Assembly (NCBI GenBank): GCA_951812305.1
Contig: CATOSB010000004.1
Coordinates: 496,001 to 560,000, forward strand
DNA: 64,000 bases
From: an uncultured Paracoccaceae bacterium
GTDB taxonomy: Bacteria > Pseudomonadota > Alphaproteobacteria > Rhodobacterales > Rhodobacteraceae
Reading direction: 5' to 3'
In this document: in pieces, positions 33,708-43,640 of the stretch
Numbering within the stretch: the first letter of the stretch is position 1
How the letters are laid out: each line of letters starts with the position of its first letter
Made by a program: the position numbers and the translations under genes
Notes under the pieces: generated by a model
Databases searched by the model: none
What the model was told of the DNA's origin: nothing
The model's input: only the letters and a program-made list of their open reading frames with translations

Positions 33708-34655
33708 CTAAGTCCTGCTTAGATGTGACGCGCAACCGGCCAGTGGTGCGTTGTCATCCATGATGACCTGCACGCTGAATTGCGCCATGAAGTCCGAAAA
33801 TCGCCCCTTGTCGTGAAACGATTTTCCAAAACCCAATTCTGTCAGGTGCGGCCCCAATGCCTTGTTCACGCCGCCGGAAAGGTAAATGCCGCCCGTGGGC
33901 AGGTAACAAAGCGCGAGGTTACCGGTCACTTCGCCAAGCAACCGCACGTAATGTCGAACAGCTTTGATCGCCTGCGGATCACGCTTGCTTTCGAATCCAG
34001 CGACGATTTCAGCGCCTTTCAGCGCCTTTGAACCGCCGACGAAGGCATAAATCCGCTCCAGACCGGGCCCGGAAAGTACGTCTTCGACAGACGGAAACCC
34101 TTTGGCTTCTGCCGCAAAATGACCAAGTTGCAAATCTGCCTCTTGCCGCATTGGCAGTGTCACATGCCCGGATTCCGATGGTGGAACCAACACGGTGCCA
34201 TCATTCTGGAAAACCGGTGCGATGTTGAACCCGGTGCCTGCATTCACCACCAGCCGCGTTGCGACATCTGCGTCCGAAGAACCCTTGAGAACCGGAAGCA
34301 GCTTGTCCGCCGGAATATGATCCAGTGAAAAACCCTGGGCCTGAAGGTCGTTCAGTATGTCAACCTGTTCAGCCCCGGTGGCTTGGGCAAGCGTTTCAAG
34401 ATCAATGCGCCAATCCACGTTTGTTAGTTCAGCGACGCCATCCTTCACAGGTCCTGCAACCGCAATACAGGCGCCCGGGCAGGTCATGCTGTCCTTATCA
34501 GCAAGATAACGGCGAAGAACACTGTCCAAACTTTCATGCTCGGAATTGCGATACCGTTGCACAGTTTCCGGTAGCAGTTCACCGCGACGCGCCAACGCAA
34601 CGCGCGTATTAGTGCCGCCAATATCGGCGACGAGCGAGAATTGGTTATTTGTCAC
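33708..34655 (-). CDS. glk: Glucokinase
   Basis: ROK-independent bacterial glucokinase of about 315 residues. ATP/phosphate motif LVADIGGTNTRVAL at the N-terminus, substrate loop LTNVDWRID with NDLQAQGF, and LVVNAGTGFNIAP with ESGHVTLP are the GlcK signatures. The start is uncertain: GTG at 34655 gives MTNNQFSLVADIGG, TTG at 34673 adds six residues. It makes glucose-6-phosphate, also the substrate of the inositol phosphate synthase in this window. Convergent with the MetE-like gene, 4 nt between the ends. Confidence 0.9.
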   Translation of the reverse strand: MTNNQFSLVADIGGTNTRVALARRGELLPETVQRYRNSEHESLDSVLRRYLADKDSMTCPGACIAVAGPVKDGVAELTNVDWRIDLETLAQATGAEQVDILNDLQAQGFSLDHIPADKLLPVLKGSSDADVATRLVVNAGTGFNIAPVFQNDGTVLVPPSESGHVTLPMRQEADLQLGHFAAEAKGFPSVEDVLSGPGLERIYAFVGGSKALKGAEIVAGFESKRDPQAIKAVRHYVRLLGEVTGNLALCYLPTGGIYLSGGVNKALGPHLTELGFGKSFHDKGRFSDFMAQFSVQVIMDDNAPLAGCASHLSRT

Positions 34656-34798
34656 TTTGGTGCCCGTCAGCAAAGATCCCGGAAATCGCGCCCCTTATGC
34701 CGCAATCCGACCAATCTGCAAGCGTCAGAGTTTCAGCACTGCAATTCCTTTCAAACATGAAAACAATCGCGGTGCGACATTTCAAAGATGCGGGCCGG

Positions 34799-35416
34799 TT
34801 ACTGATCGGGTGGAACCAGCCCCAATCCACGCAAATAAACCCCGATGCCGGATTCCAGCAGATCCTCGGGCGGAAAGGGGGAGCGGTTTCCAGCCGCTCC
34901 GCGTGCGAACAGTTCAACGACTCCGTGGCTCATGGCCCAGATATGTGCCGAAAACATCGCGGCGGGGGGGCGCTTGTCTGGAGGTATATGTTGCGACAGC
35001 TCTTCGGCGGCGCGCTCCAGCACGCCGTTTGCGCGGCCAGCGACCTCTGCCAGTTCCGGTGTGCGGTTCACAGAAATGCCGCTTTCAAACATCGCCACGT
35101 AGTGGCCGGGATATTTCCGCGCAAAAGCGAGATAGGCGCGGCCCGTTGCCTCAAAAGATGCCAAAGCGGATGGCTGGCCGCTTTGAAACGCGTATTCCAT
35201 CAGATCGGCGAAAATCTCGTATCCCTGCCGCGCGGCTTCCGCGATCAGATCTTCGCGCCCCTCGAAATGCCGATAAACCGCCGCAGGGGTCACGCCCGCC
35301 TGTTTGGCAGCCTCCGACAGCGTAAATCCCGTCGGTCCCCTGGTTTCGATCAGTTCAAAGGCTGCATCTACCAATGCCTGACGCAGATTGCCGTGGTGAT
35401 AGCCCCGTTTAGGCAT
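34799..35416 (-). CDS. TetR-family regulator
   Basis: 205 residues. N-terminal helix-turn-helix ([19 protein letters not shown] then [20 protein letters not shown]) and a C-terminal ligand domain of the TetR_C_33/WHG kind ([16 protein letters not shown]). ATG 35416 overlaps the ppk2 end by 8 nt, so it is co-transcribed with the polyphosphate kinase and may control it. No operator was identified. Confidence 0.85.
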   Translation of the reverse strand: MPKRGYHHGNLRQALVDAAFELIETRGPTGFTLSEAAKQAGVTPAAVYRHFEGREDLIAEAARQGYEIFADLMEYAFQSGQPSALASFEATGRAYLAFARKYPGHYVAMFESGISVNRTPELAEVAGRANGVLERAAEELSQHIPPDKRPPAAMFSAHIWAMSHGVVELFARGAAGNRSPFPPEDLLESGIGVYLRGLGLVPPDQ

Positions 35417-36278
35417 CCCAGATGTCCGGCCCCCCGCAAATTTTTCCATCCGGCGCGCAGGCCGCCGCGTCGATCTTGCCAGCGTAGTTGAGCTTGCTCA
35501 GCACCGAGCGGATGGCCGCGACCCGAGCACGACGTTTGTCGTCGCTGCGCACAATGGTCCACGGCGCGATTTCATTGTGCGATTTCTCAAACGTCTCGGA
35601 AATCGCCGCGCTGTAGTCGTCCCATTTTTTCAGACCCTCGACGTCGATCCAACTAAGCTTCCACTGCTTCAGCGGGTCACCTTCGCGTGACAGAAACCGG
35701 CGCAATTGTTCGGCGCGCCCGACATTCAGCCAGATCTTGAACAGATGGATGCCCTCATCGACCAGCATTTCCTCGAAATGCGGAAGCTGCTGAAAAAAAT
35801 GCGCGCGCTCATCGTCCTCGCAAAAACCGAAAACTTTTTCGACAACGCCGCGATTATACCATGACCGGTCAAACAGAACGATCTCACCCTCGGTTGGCAA
35901 TTGCCGAACATAGCGCTGAAAATACCATTCGCCCTTTTCGCGATCTGACGGCTTGGACAGAGCCACCACGCGAGCCACCCGTGGATTCAGGTTCTCTCGA
36001 AATCGCTTAATGGTACCACCCTTGCCAGCGGCATCGCGTCCCTCAAAAACCACGACCACACGCTTGCCGGTTTCCTTCACATCCGACTGAAGTTTCACCA
36101 ACTCGCATTGCAGCGCCGCAATGTCTGCCTCATAGGCTTTGCGCTTCATCCGCTCTGAATACGGATAGGTATCTGACAGGATTGTATCTTTTTCTAATCC
36201 CGCAATCGCGGTGCGTAAATCTTCCGGCGCGGTATCCTTGTAAAACGTGCTGATTGCTCCGTCGAAGGGTAGGGGCAT
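35409..36278 (-). CDS. ppk2: Polyphosphate kinase 2
   Basis: 289-residue class I PPK2, which phosphorylates nucleoside diphosphates from polyphosphate. Walker [15 protein letters not shown], the lid-region [19 protein letters not shown] (conserved PPK2 block), and Walker B FDRSWYNR are all present. ATG 36278 follows an AGAGG; upstream in-frame residues are not conserved. The usual length is 230-300. Confidence 0.93.
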   Translation of the reverse strand: MPLPFDGAISTFYKDTAPEDLRTAIAGLEKDTILSDTYPYSERMKRKAYEADIAALQCELVKLQSDVKETGKRVVVVFEGRDAAGKGGTIKRFRENLNPRVARVVALSKPSDREKGEWYFQRYVRQLPTEGEIVLFDRSWYNRGVVEKVFGFCEDDERAHFFQQLPHFEEMLVDEGIHLFKIWLNVGRAEQLRRFLSREGDPLKQWKLSWIDVEGLKKWDDYSAAISETFEKSHNEIAPWTIVRSDDKRRARVAAIRSVLSKLNYAGKIDAAACAPDGKICGGPDIWDA

Positions 36279-36345
36279 GTTAACCTCTGTTACTTGCCGA
36301 CCCTGAATAGCGCGAAGCTGTGGATAAACGCAATTGTCGGTGGAA

Positions 36346-37440
36346 TTATTCCCCGAGATACCGCTTAAGCTCATCCTCCCAAAGTGGAGACGCAAGAATG
36401 CGCAGAATTGCGCGGTTTATATCTTCGCGCAAAACACTGCCTTCCGGGAGAGCGAGTGCCAAAGGCACTGGCGCGACGGTCAATTGCGAGAACTTCACCC
36501 CGTCCATTCCTTGCAGCATGTGGTATTGCAAAACTTCCTTCTCGTGTATGAAAACATCAACCTTGCCGGTTGTCAGATCCCAATATGCACCGGGCAACGA
36601 CCTGGTGGTCCGGACCTTTATGAAGTTTTCTTCTGCCCACACTTCGGCATCTTTGCCCTCAACCACCTTGTCCTGCAGGTCCGCAACGGTCGAAACTTCC
36701 GGTTCGAGCCCCTGCAGCGTGAGCGACGAAGTGATCACTGCTGTAAACGAGGAAATGATCGTGACGCCGAAAAAGATCAGGAACAGCATGATCAACTGCC
36801 CGCCACGGGACGAAAGATCAAACGGTTCGCCTCGTCCCTGAAAAACGACAAGTGCCGCCCAGATAATCGCCCGATACAGACCTGAAAGCGGGCCGCCTTC
36901 GAAAAACTCATTCCCGCTCTTGCGTTCGAAATACCAATAATAAAGCGCGACAACGATCATAAAGGCCAGAAGACCGCCGATGATCGAAAGTATATTTGAC
37001 TGCAATATGCGGTCGATCAGACGTTTGAAATTGGCGGATTTTGTACGCTCTGCCACAAGGGTCGCAAGTTGGGATTGAAAATATGGGAATGTGAAGTCAA
37101 GCCCGATTTCGTCATCGGCATTCAGCGCCAACGGCGCAATAACGATGTCGACCGCGCCTTCGACCGTTGCCAATTTCAGCCCTGCTTCGGTGGGAAATTC
37201 GATGAATTGATAATTCGCACGATCCAGATTGATACATCGCGCAATCAGTTCGAACAGCGCAACCGCCAGCCCCTCGGGGTTTCGCTTGTCGCCCTGGATG
37301 AAGGGTGGCTCGAACCGAGTGCCGATAACAATTTGATCGTCGGGAATTTCGCGTTCGATATCGGGGCAGAGATCGGGAACCTCGGCAAATACTGGCGCGC
37401 CGAACACGATCAACAACACTGCCAGAAACAGGGCTCTCAT
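36346..37440 (-). CDS. Ionotropic-glutamate-receptor-like channel
   Basis: 364 residues: signal peptide (1-19), ligand lobe S1 (about 36-135, opening [14 protein letters not shown]), membrane segment (150-171), re-entrant pore segment (188-203), second membrane segment (215-240), ligand lobe S2 (243-364). This S1-M1-P-M2-S2 order is that of bacterial glutamate-receptor channels such as GluR0. The pore lacks the potassium filter TVGYG; instead [17 protein letters not shown] and [15 protein letters not shown] resemble the QG site, LSxR and SYTANLAAFLT of animal receptors. The ATG overlaps the HAD gene stop (ATGA). Ligand unknown, likely a small amino or organic acid. Confidence 0.8.
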   Translation of the reverse strand: MRALFLAVLLIVFGAPVFAEVPDLCPDIEREIPDDQIVIGTRFEPPFIQGDKRNPEGLAVALFELIARCINLDRANYQFIEFPTEAGLKLATVEGAVDIVIAPLALNADDEIGLDFTFPYFQSQLATLVAERTKSANFKRLIDRILQSNILSIIGGLLAFMIVVALYYWYFERKSGNEFFEGGPLSGLYRAIIWAALVVFQGRGEPFDLSSRGGQLIMLFLIFFGVTIISSFTAVITSSLTLQGLEPEVSTVADLQDKVVEGKDAEVWAEENFIKVRTTRSLPGAYWDLTTGKVDVFIHEKEVLQYHMLQGMDGVKFSQLTVAPVPLALALPEGSVLREDINRAILRILASPLWEDELKRYLGE

Positions 37441-38132
37441 ACCGCTTTCGCTTTCTCAATTGGTTCCAGCATTGCGCCGATTTGCGCCACGGCATCTTCG
37501 GGCGATTCAAACAGAAAGTCGGGGGCCAGCGCGATCAGCGTTTCCCTTGGCGTGTAACCCCAAAGTGCGGCGACGGTAGTGCATCCCGCTGCCTGACCAC
37601 AAAGAATATCCGCCGCAGCATCACCAACCAGCAGTATCTCTTGTGGCGTTGCACCGACCGCTTCAGCGTAAAGTTCCGCCATGTCCGGCGCGGGTTTCGG
37701 GTTTTCAACGCTGTCGCTGGCGTAAACATGGGTGAAGAACCCTTCGATCCCCAGCAATTGAAGCAATTCCAGCGTGCGTTCCAGATCCTTTCCTGTCGCA
37801 ATTCCAAGTGTCAGGCCCACATCGCGGCACCATTCCAAAAGCTCAATCGCTCCGTCAAAAAGCGTTACATACCGTGCCAGATACCGGCTGTGGCGGCGAA
37901 ACGGTCCAGACATATCCGAGCTCAAATTCATCTGTGCCATGATCTCGGTGAAACCCATGCCTAGGTATTGGCAGTATTCCTCAAACAACGCGTCGACGTT
38001 GAAACGTTTGGCTGGATATGTCTCCCTAAGCGCTGCGGCAAAAGACAGTTTCATCACCGGTAAACTGTTGATCAGAACGCCGTCGAAATCGAACAATATG
38101 GCTTGTGGGGAAATGTTTTTTACGGCTGGCAC
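37437..38132 (-). CDS. HAD-superfamily phosphatase (phosphoglycolate phosphatase-like)
   Basis: 231 residues. HAD motif I FDFDGVLINS, motif II IATGKD, motif III lysine in NPKPAPD and motif IV GDAAADI; the cap domain is alpha-helical (subfamily IA). GTG 38132 is used, 5 nt after the upstream stop, since longer frames run into the binding-protein gene. It overlaps the receptor-like channel gene by 4 nt. Substrate not evident; it may process a metabolite taken up by the neighbouring permease. Confidence 0.8.
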   Translation of the reverse strand: MPAVKNISPQAILFDFDGVLINSLPVMKLSFAAALRETYPAKRFNVDALFEEYCQYLGMGFTEIMAQMNLSSDMSGPFRRHSRYLARYVTLFDGAIELLEWCRDVGLTLGIATGKDLERTLELLQLLGIEGFFTHVYASDSVENPKPAPDMAELYAEAVGATPQEILLVGDAAADILCGQAAGCTTVAALWGYTPRETLIALAPDFLFESPEDAVAQIGAMLEPIEKAKAV

Positions 38133-38137
38133 GGGGG

Positions 38138-39340
38138 CTAATTCACCTTTTCCTCTACATAGACCTGCTCGAGAATTTCGGGCTGAAACTGTCCGATTTC
38201 GGTTGAAAACGCGCGATAGATCGACGGCATGTCCAGATTGCGTTTGCGAAACAGGCCGTGGTTCATTCCGATCAGATATTGCTGTGCCTCGCGCCAATTA
38301 TCGTCGGGCTCGCCCGCCAATGCCTTCAGCGCCAGGTCCATTGCCACCGCCCCTTGCTCGGTGCCCGAAATCGCAACCGTAATCATGCCGCCATCGGTGA
38401 CAAATTTTGTGTTCGCCCCTAAAACGGGCAGCTTTGCGTTGGCTTCTGTCCACTGGATCAGCCAGCTTGCATCGACCCTTTCGCCATCGCGGCAGCACAC
38501 GTTGTCGTAATTGGCGGTCAACAACATCAGATCCTGTTCGTTCGCCGCCTCAACAGCCGCTTGCCATGCCGCCAGAGTTCCGGCCGAAACGGCCGGATGG
38601 CTTTCAAACGGCGCCCAGTTGTAACTTTCGTAGTTGCTGTTTTCCGCCTGCGCGACGCCAGAGGCATCGTTGATCATCTGAATGCCCGCAACGTCGCCTT
38701 CATAAGCAGATTCAAGTGTTTGCAGCGTTTCCACCAGCGAGGCGTAATTCTTGTGTTCAAAAATGCCGGACACGTTCGTCGCGCGATCATAGCCGTATTT
38801 TTCGACCCCGCCATTTACTCCGGCAAAGATGATCTGCATCGGCGCGCCGTCGTATTGAACGGGATTGTTAAGCCCAAAGAAGTCCGGCTTTGCGCCTTCG
38901 CATTTCCCCGAGATATTGGCCGTGATCCGCTGTGCCATCGCATCGCGTTCGGCTTCTGCACCCGGCTCGAACGCCAGTTGATTGAACCCGACAAGCGATT
39001 GGCCAATGTCATCGACGATAATGATCACCTTTGGTTTCCAGTCGTCGATGGTAAAGCGCACATCGGACGCAGCATTTTTAAAGATGAAACAATTGTCCTG
39101 ACCCAAAAGCCCCATGTAGTGGCGCCGAACCACCAGATTGCGCACCTCGTCCACTGCATCCGATTCCAGAACGCGGTTTATCCCCTCATCGATGTCATTC
39201 ACCCACGTCATGTCGGTGTTATAGGAATGAACGATCAGAACTTTGGTCTGCTCGGCGTTGTTATCGATGATCAACCAGGCAACAAATCCCAGTATCCCGA
39301 CGACGATCAGATAGGTTCCAGCTTTCAAAATGCGTGACAT
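38138..39340 (-). CDS. Membrane-anchored periplasmic binding protein
   Basis: 400 residues with one N-terminal membrane anchor (TYLIVVGILGFVAWLII) and a type I periplasmic-binding fold: VLIVHSYNTDMTWV, a hinge region PKVIIIVDDIGQSLV and DGAPMQIIFAGVNGG. It resembles the ABC_sub_bind (PF04392) group, often linked to signalling. There are no ABC genes nearby; it sits 9 nt after the SLC13 permease gene and directly before HAD and the receptor-like channel, so it may be a solute sensor. Confidence 0.72.
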   Translation of the reverse strand: MSRILKAGTYLIVVGILGFVAWLIIDNNAEQTKVLIVHSYNTDMTWVNDIDEGINRVLESDAVDEVRNLVVRRHYMGLLGQDNCFIFKNAASDVRFTIDDWKPKVIIIVDDIGQSLVGFNQLAFEPGAEAERDAMAQRITANISGKCEGAKPDFFGLNNPVQYDGAPMQIIFAGVNGGVEKYGYDRATNVSGIFEHKNYASLVETLQTLESAYEGDVAGIQMINDASGVAQAENSNYESYNWAPFESHPAVSAGTLAAWQAAVEAANEQDLMLLTANYDNVCCRDGERVDASWLIQWTEANAKLPVLGANTKFVTDGGMITVAISGTEQGAVAMDLALKALAGEPDDNWREAQQYLIGMNHGLFRKRNLDMPSIYRAFSTEIGQFQPEILEQVYVEEKVN

Positions 39341-39349
39341 ATGGTTTCG

Positions 39350-40668
39350 TCAAATCAGGTTGAGGGCTTTCCACCAGGGGATGCTGGCGTAAATCGCAGC
39401 GACCCGCGCGGCGAGGAAAAGCACGTTGAATTTCAGGATGGCGTAAGATTTGTATGGCAGTTTTTCTGCATCCATCAGCGACATCGTCTGCGAATAAACG
39501 CCGTGCTGATAGGGCAGAAGGAACCCTTCCGAAACAGTCAGGATGATGAACCCGATGACCCAGGGCGACATGCCGATTTCTGTGGCCAGCGGCAATAACG
39601 CGGTTGCCAGTATCACAAATGCTGGCGCCCCGGGGACAAGCAGGCGAACAACGATGATCCCGGCGATGGTTACAGACACGCCAAGATGGAGGCTCGATTC
39701 GTAGAAAGTCAGCAGGGCTGGTATTTGTTTTGACAGCCACGCTGACAACTCCAAATGTTCCAGCATCGGGCCCCAGGCCACAACAGTTGCGACAAAAATC
39801 AACGTCGGCCAGTCGAATTTTCCTCGCAGATCGGAAAGCGAGATGCCCGCAAAGAGGAACACGGCAAGACCGAGAAACAACACTACCCATACCAAAGGTA
39901 CCTGATGGGTTGTCCGTGTAAGAATGCCGATCAACAACACGCCGTAAATTCCAAGCGTAAACCAATCACGCACCGGCTGTTTCGTCGGGGGTTCAGGCTC
40001 GAAGCTAAGCTTATCTTCGGGTTCGGCGCGTGTGGCCTGCTTTGCTGCTAGTGCCACTGCGCCCACCAAAATGATTGCCAAAACGATGCCGGCAACGCCT
40101 GCGGCCTTCAGCCAGCCAAGCCACTGAAACCTGTCGCGAATCTGTTCGTCAAGCATCCCGATCAGGATAAAGTTCAGCGGATTGCCCGTTAGAATGACGG
40201 TGGATATCAGTGTGGTCGCATGGACGTGCACGACCGACAGCATTGAATTCGTCTGTGGTTTTGTCGTTCCAAGGAACCTGCGGATCAACGGTTGCACCAT
40301 CGCCGCACGTCCCAATGGCGAAGGCACCACCAACGTCAACAGGATGGCCGTTGCCAGCACCGCGAAAAAGCGCGATGCCAGCGAGGCATTCCGCCGTTCC
40401 AACTGGTACTCCAACCGCTGCAGCCACGATGTTTCCGCCAATAACCCGGCAAGGATAAAGATACCGAAGATCAGAAAGAATATGTCCGAATAAAATCCTT
40501 GAAACGCAATCTCTTGCGGCACGAGGTTCATCAAGACCACAATCAGGATCAGTGCCAGTCCCGGCACGAAATCCGGCACCAAACGGAACACCCACATGAT
40601 CACCGCGCCAGCCCCCAGCGCCAAAAACAGCGCCTGTTCGTGGGTCAAGCCCCGTGCACCATTTATGT
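39350..40668 (-). pseudogene. SLC13/DASS permease, C-terminal 438 codons, cut by IS5-like element
   Basis: Sodium- or proton-coupled anion permease of the SLC13 (divalent anion) family; about ten membrane segments, with the family loops VVPSPLGRAAMVQPLIRR, VHVHATTLISTVILTGNP and FDWPTLIFVATVVAWGPML. The first 43 codons lie beyond the IS (41862-41990). Removing the IS and one TATGT gives an uninterrupted 480-residue protein through LVYI-NGARGLTHEQAL. A TTG at 40648 could restart translation after the insertion and leave a nearly complete transporter, so partial function is conceivable. Confidence 0.8.
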
Positions 40669-41861
40669 GGCCCTGTCGGAAAAGTCTCTGGACAGGACTG
40701 TGATGAATTGATTCAGTCTGCGTGAGTATTTTTTGGGGTGGCTGGCTATGAAGCGTGATCAGATTGAAATGTTTGCAACGTTGGATGGGCTTGTGTTGGC
40801 TGATCATCCGTACCGCAAGTTTGAAGCGGTTGTTGACCTGTGTGCTTTGGCAAAGCCTCCGGCAGCGCTTTATTCTGATCGCGGGCGCCCTGAATTGGGT
40901 GCCGGGCGTGCGTTTCGCATGCTGGTGCTTCAATTCCTTGAGGACATTTCCGATCGGGAGATGGAACGGTTCATGCGTGAGAACCTTGCAGCCAAATGGT
41001 TTTGCGGCTTTGGGCTCAGTGAGAAGACACCTGATCACTCGTTTTTCGGCGATTTCCGCAAGCGGTTGGGTACAAAGGGGCTCATGGACATTTTCAATCG
41101 TCTGCGCGTCAGCTTGAAGGCTGCAGGTTTGATCCGGGAAGTGTTCACCTTTGTGGATGCCAGCCAGCTGGTTTCGAAATTCTCGAACTGGAGTGATCGG
41201 GACAAAGCCATCGCCAAGGGTCTGGAGAAGTTCAACAACGAAACCGCTCCCAGGGTTGCTGCCGACAAGCAAGCGCGTTTTGGCGCAAAGAACAAAAACA
41301 AATATTGGTATGGCTACAAGGAACATGCCAGCGTGGACATGCAATCAGGTCTGGTCAACAAAGTGGCGGCCACACCGGCCAATGTCGATGATGCCAAAGG
41401 TCTGCGCCATGTGTGCCCGGATCAGGGTGCTGTTTATGCAGACAAAGGCTATTGCACTGCACCTGCACAGAGGGAACTCAAACGCAAAGGATGTCACAGC
41501 GCGGTCATCAAGAAGAACAATATGGCGGCAAAAAACCGCGATAAGGATCGCTGGCTCAGCAAGATGCGTGCGCCATATGAGCGCGTGTTTTCAAAGCGCT
41601 CGAAACAGGTGCGCTATCGTGGTCAGGCCAAGGTACAGTTCCAGGTCGCTTGCACCGCTATTGGACATAACCTGAAGCGGCTGGTTGTGCTTGGCGTGGA
41701 TAAAATCCCGATCGTAACAGCGTGATCCCCGGGGCGAGTCCGCCCAAAAACCGGATTTTCGGCCAAAACAAGGACAAAATTCCAACCCAAAAGGCAAAAC
41801 CTGAAATCCAGAAGGCTGAAACAGCGCCAGTGGCCCCTCGGAAGACTTTCCCGACGGCGCC
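40669..41861 (+). mobile_element. IS5-like insertion sequence, 1193 bp
   Basis: Boundaries come from three agreeing observations: imperfect inverted ends (left GGCCCTGTCGGAAAAGTCT, right read inward GGCGCCGTCGGGAAAGTCT, 16 of 19 matching), a 5-bp direct repeat TATGT at 40664-40668 and 41862-41866, and in-frame restoration of the SLC13 gene when the element is removed. It carries one transposase gene. Confidence 0.85.
40748..41725 (+). CDS. IS5/IS1182-like transposase
   Basis: 325 residues. N-terminal domain (FRMLVLQFLEDISDREMERF, the DUF772-like region), then the DDE triad: Asp in FTFVDASQLVSKF, Asp in AVYADKGYC and Glu in APYERVFSKR. ATG 40748 follows GGGGTGG. Appears intact and therefore potentially active. 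Confidence 0.9.
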   Translation: MKRDQIEMFATLDGLVLADHPYRKFEAVVDLCALAKPPAALYSDRGRPELGAGRAFRMLVLQFLEDISDREMERFMRENLAAKWFCGFGLSEKTPDHSFFGDFRKRLGTKGLMDIFNRLRVSLKAAGLIREVFTFVDASQLVSKFSNWSDRDKAIAKGLEKFNNETAPRVAADKQARFGAKNKNKYWYGYKEHASVDMQSGLVNKVAATPANVDDAKGLRHVCPDQGAVYADKGYCTAPAQRELKRKGCHSAVIKKNNMAAKNRDKDRWLSKMRAPYERVFSKRSKQVRYRGQAKVQFQVACTAIGHNLKRLVVLGVDKIPIVTA

Positions 41862-41990
41862 TATGTAGACCAGATTGCATAGAACGAAATACAGGGCGAC
41901 CGGGATTGTCGCGATCAGAGACCATGCGAAAAATTCCTTAAGGCTTTCGCGAACCGGCACCGCACTCGCCTGCAAATGGATGTCCGACAA
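41862..41990 (-). pseudogene. SLC13/DASS permease, first 43 codons
   Basis: Reads MSDIHLQASAVPVRESLKEF and a first membrane segment (WSLIATIPVALYFVLCNLVYI) up to the IS5-like element. The start is a TTG at 41990 with GGGGGA 9 nt upstream. Divergent from fdhD. See the C-terminal part at 39350-40668. Confidence 0.72.
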
Positions 41991-42140
41991 AGTGATTCCC
42001 CCAGACTATTTTGCAACTTTAAAGCGGATTGGCCTCAACCTCCTAGCCTAAAAACGTATATTGCCCTTGCTGGCATCACCCTGAAATTGCGCGTAAACTC
42101 AAGCGTCGACACCGACCACCGCATCGAAAGAATCCGCAAA

Positions 42141-43010
42141 ATGCCAATTGACTGGCGCATCACCCCTGATCCAGACGCACCGTTTCTCACGGAAACGGTC
42201 GCGGGTATCGACCACACCGGAACGCGGCAGGCATTGCCCGTCGTCGCAGAGAGACCGCTGACAATTTATCTGAATGCGCAGGAAATCGTGACCGCCATGA
42301 CCATTGGCGACTACCCGGAAGAGCTGGCTTTGGGGTTCCTGCTCAATCAACACATGCTGACGCGGGACGAGGACGTCACCAGCATTGACTGTGATGCCGA
42401 TCTGGGCGTCGTGATCGTCCGCACCGCACGTGAAACGAATTACGAAGACAAGCTGAAACGCAAAACGCGGACATCGGGTTGCGCCGTGGGGACTGTGTTC
42501 GGTGATGTCATGGAGGGGCTGGATAACGTCCAACTGCCCGACAGCAAGGTTCATATTTCGTGGCTTTACACGCTCGCGCTAAAAATCAACACGCAACCAA
42601 GCCTTTACCTCAGCGCCGGGGCAATCCACGGCAGTGTGCTTTGCCAACAGGATAGCCCCTTGGTCTATATGGAAGATGTCGGGCGCCATAACGCCGTCGA
42701 TAAAATCGCGGGCTGGATGTTCAAGTCCGGCGAGGCGCCGGTAGACAAGATTCTCTACACAACCGGGCGCTTGACATCGGAGATGGTCATCAAGACCGCC
42801 TCGATGGGCATTCCGGCATTGGTTTCACGTTCGGGGTTCACCGCATGGGGTGTGGAATTGGCCCGCGACGTGGGTTTGACGTTGATCGGTCGAATGCGGG
42901 GCAGGCGGTTTATGTGCCTCGCTGGCGAGGATCGCCTTATCTGGGATGCTAAAGTGAACACCGTTCCCGAGGAAGACCGCAAACATCGCCGGAAAAGCGC
43001 TGATGGCTGA
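42141..43010 (+). CDS. fdhD: Formate dehydrogenase accessory sulfurtransferase
   Basis: 289 residues. FdhD passes sulfur from IscS to the molybdenum cofactor of formate dehydrogenase; the conserved region TSGCAVGTVFGD (about 112-123) carries the sulfur-bearing cysteine area (a single Cys rather than CxxC here), and MEDVGRHNAVDKIAGW plus TTGRLTSEMV are the family blocks. ATG 42141 was chosen since upstream codons are not conserved. First gene of fdhD-mobA-mobB-moeA. Confidence 0.92.
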   Translation: MPIDWRITPDPDAPFLTETVAGIDHTGTRQALPVVAERPLTIYLNAQEIVTAMTIGDYPEELALGFLLNQHMLTRDEDVTSIDCDADLGVVIVRTARETNYEDKLKRKTRTSGCAVGTVFGDVMEGLDNVQLPDSKVHISWLYTLALKINTQPSLYLSAGAIHGSVLCQQDSPLVYMEDVGRHNAVDKIAGWMFKSGEAPVDKILYTTGRLTSEMVIKTASMGIPALVSRSGFTAWGVELARDVGLTLIGRMRGRRFMCLAGEDRLIWDAKVNTVPEEDRKHRRKSADG

Positions 43011-43025
43011 ACGTAGAGATAACCA

Positions 43026-43640
43026 GTGACTTCGGGTGTCATTCTTGCCGGTGGATTGGCGCGGCGCATGGGCGGCGGGGATAAGGGGTTGCTGATGCTT
43101 GGCGGTCAGACCGTCCTTGCCCATGTCATCGAACGCCTGACACCACAAGTCACCGCAGTCGCGCTCAATGCAAATGGCGACCCCGCACGGTTTGCCGATC
43201 TGAGCCTTCCTGTTTTGCCCGATACGGAACCAGAATTCCCCGGCCCCCTCGCGGGGGTGTTGGCCGGTCTCGATTGGGCCGCATTGACAGGTGCGGCTGA
43301 CATCGTCACCGTTGCCGCTGACACACCGTTCTTTCCCGCTGATCTTGTCGCGAAATTGAAGGAAGCCCGTGACGCCGCTGGCACGCCTATCGCGCTGGCC
43401 GCCACGCCGGATCCTAACGGAGCGATAAACCGCCATCCGACATTCGGGCTTTGGCCGGTCAACCTGCGCGGCGACCTGCGCGTAGCGCTTCGTGCGGGAA
43501 CCCGCAAAATTGTCGACTGGACGGATGCCATGGGCTGTGCCACGGCCACATTTCCGACAAAACCATTCGATCCGTTTTTCAACATCAACCAGCCAGAGGA
43601 TCTGATGCAGGCTGAAGATATGTTAAGGAAATTGTTGTGA
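43026..43640 (+). CDS. mobA: Molybdenum cofactor guanylyltransferase
   Basis: 204 residues. GTP-binding LAGGLARRMGGGDKGLLML near the N-terminus and VAADTPFFP (metal-binding DxP) are present; it attaches GMP to Mo-molybdopterin to give MGD, the cofactor form of formate and nitrate dehydrogenases or reductases. GTG start 15 nt after fdhD; the stop overlaps the mobB start. Confidence 0.93.
   Translation: MTSGVILAGGLARRMGGGDKGLLMLGGQTVLAHVIERLTPQVTAVALNANGDPARFADLSLPVLPDTEPEFPGPLAGVLAGLDWAALTGAADIVTVAADTPFFPADLVAKLKEARDAAGTPIALAATPDPNGAINRHPTFGLWPVNLRGDLRVALRAGTRKIVDWTDAMGCATATFPTKPFDPFFNINQPEDLMQAEDMLRKLL

Noticed and set aside
39350..41344. A 664-codon minus-strand frame reading from the IS5-like element into the SLC13 permease
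   Set aside because: Its first 220 or so codons are antisense to the transposase and have no transporter features; the native N-terminus is at 41862-41990.
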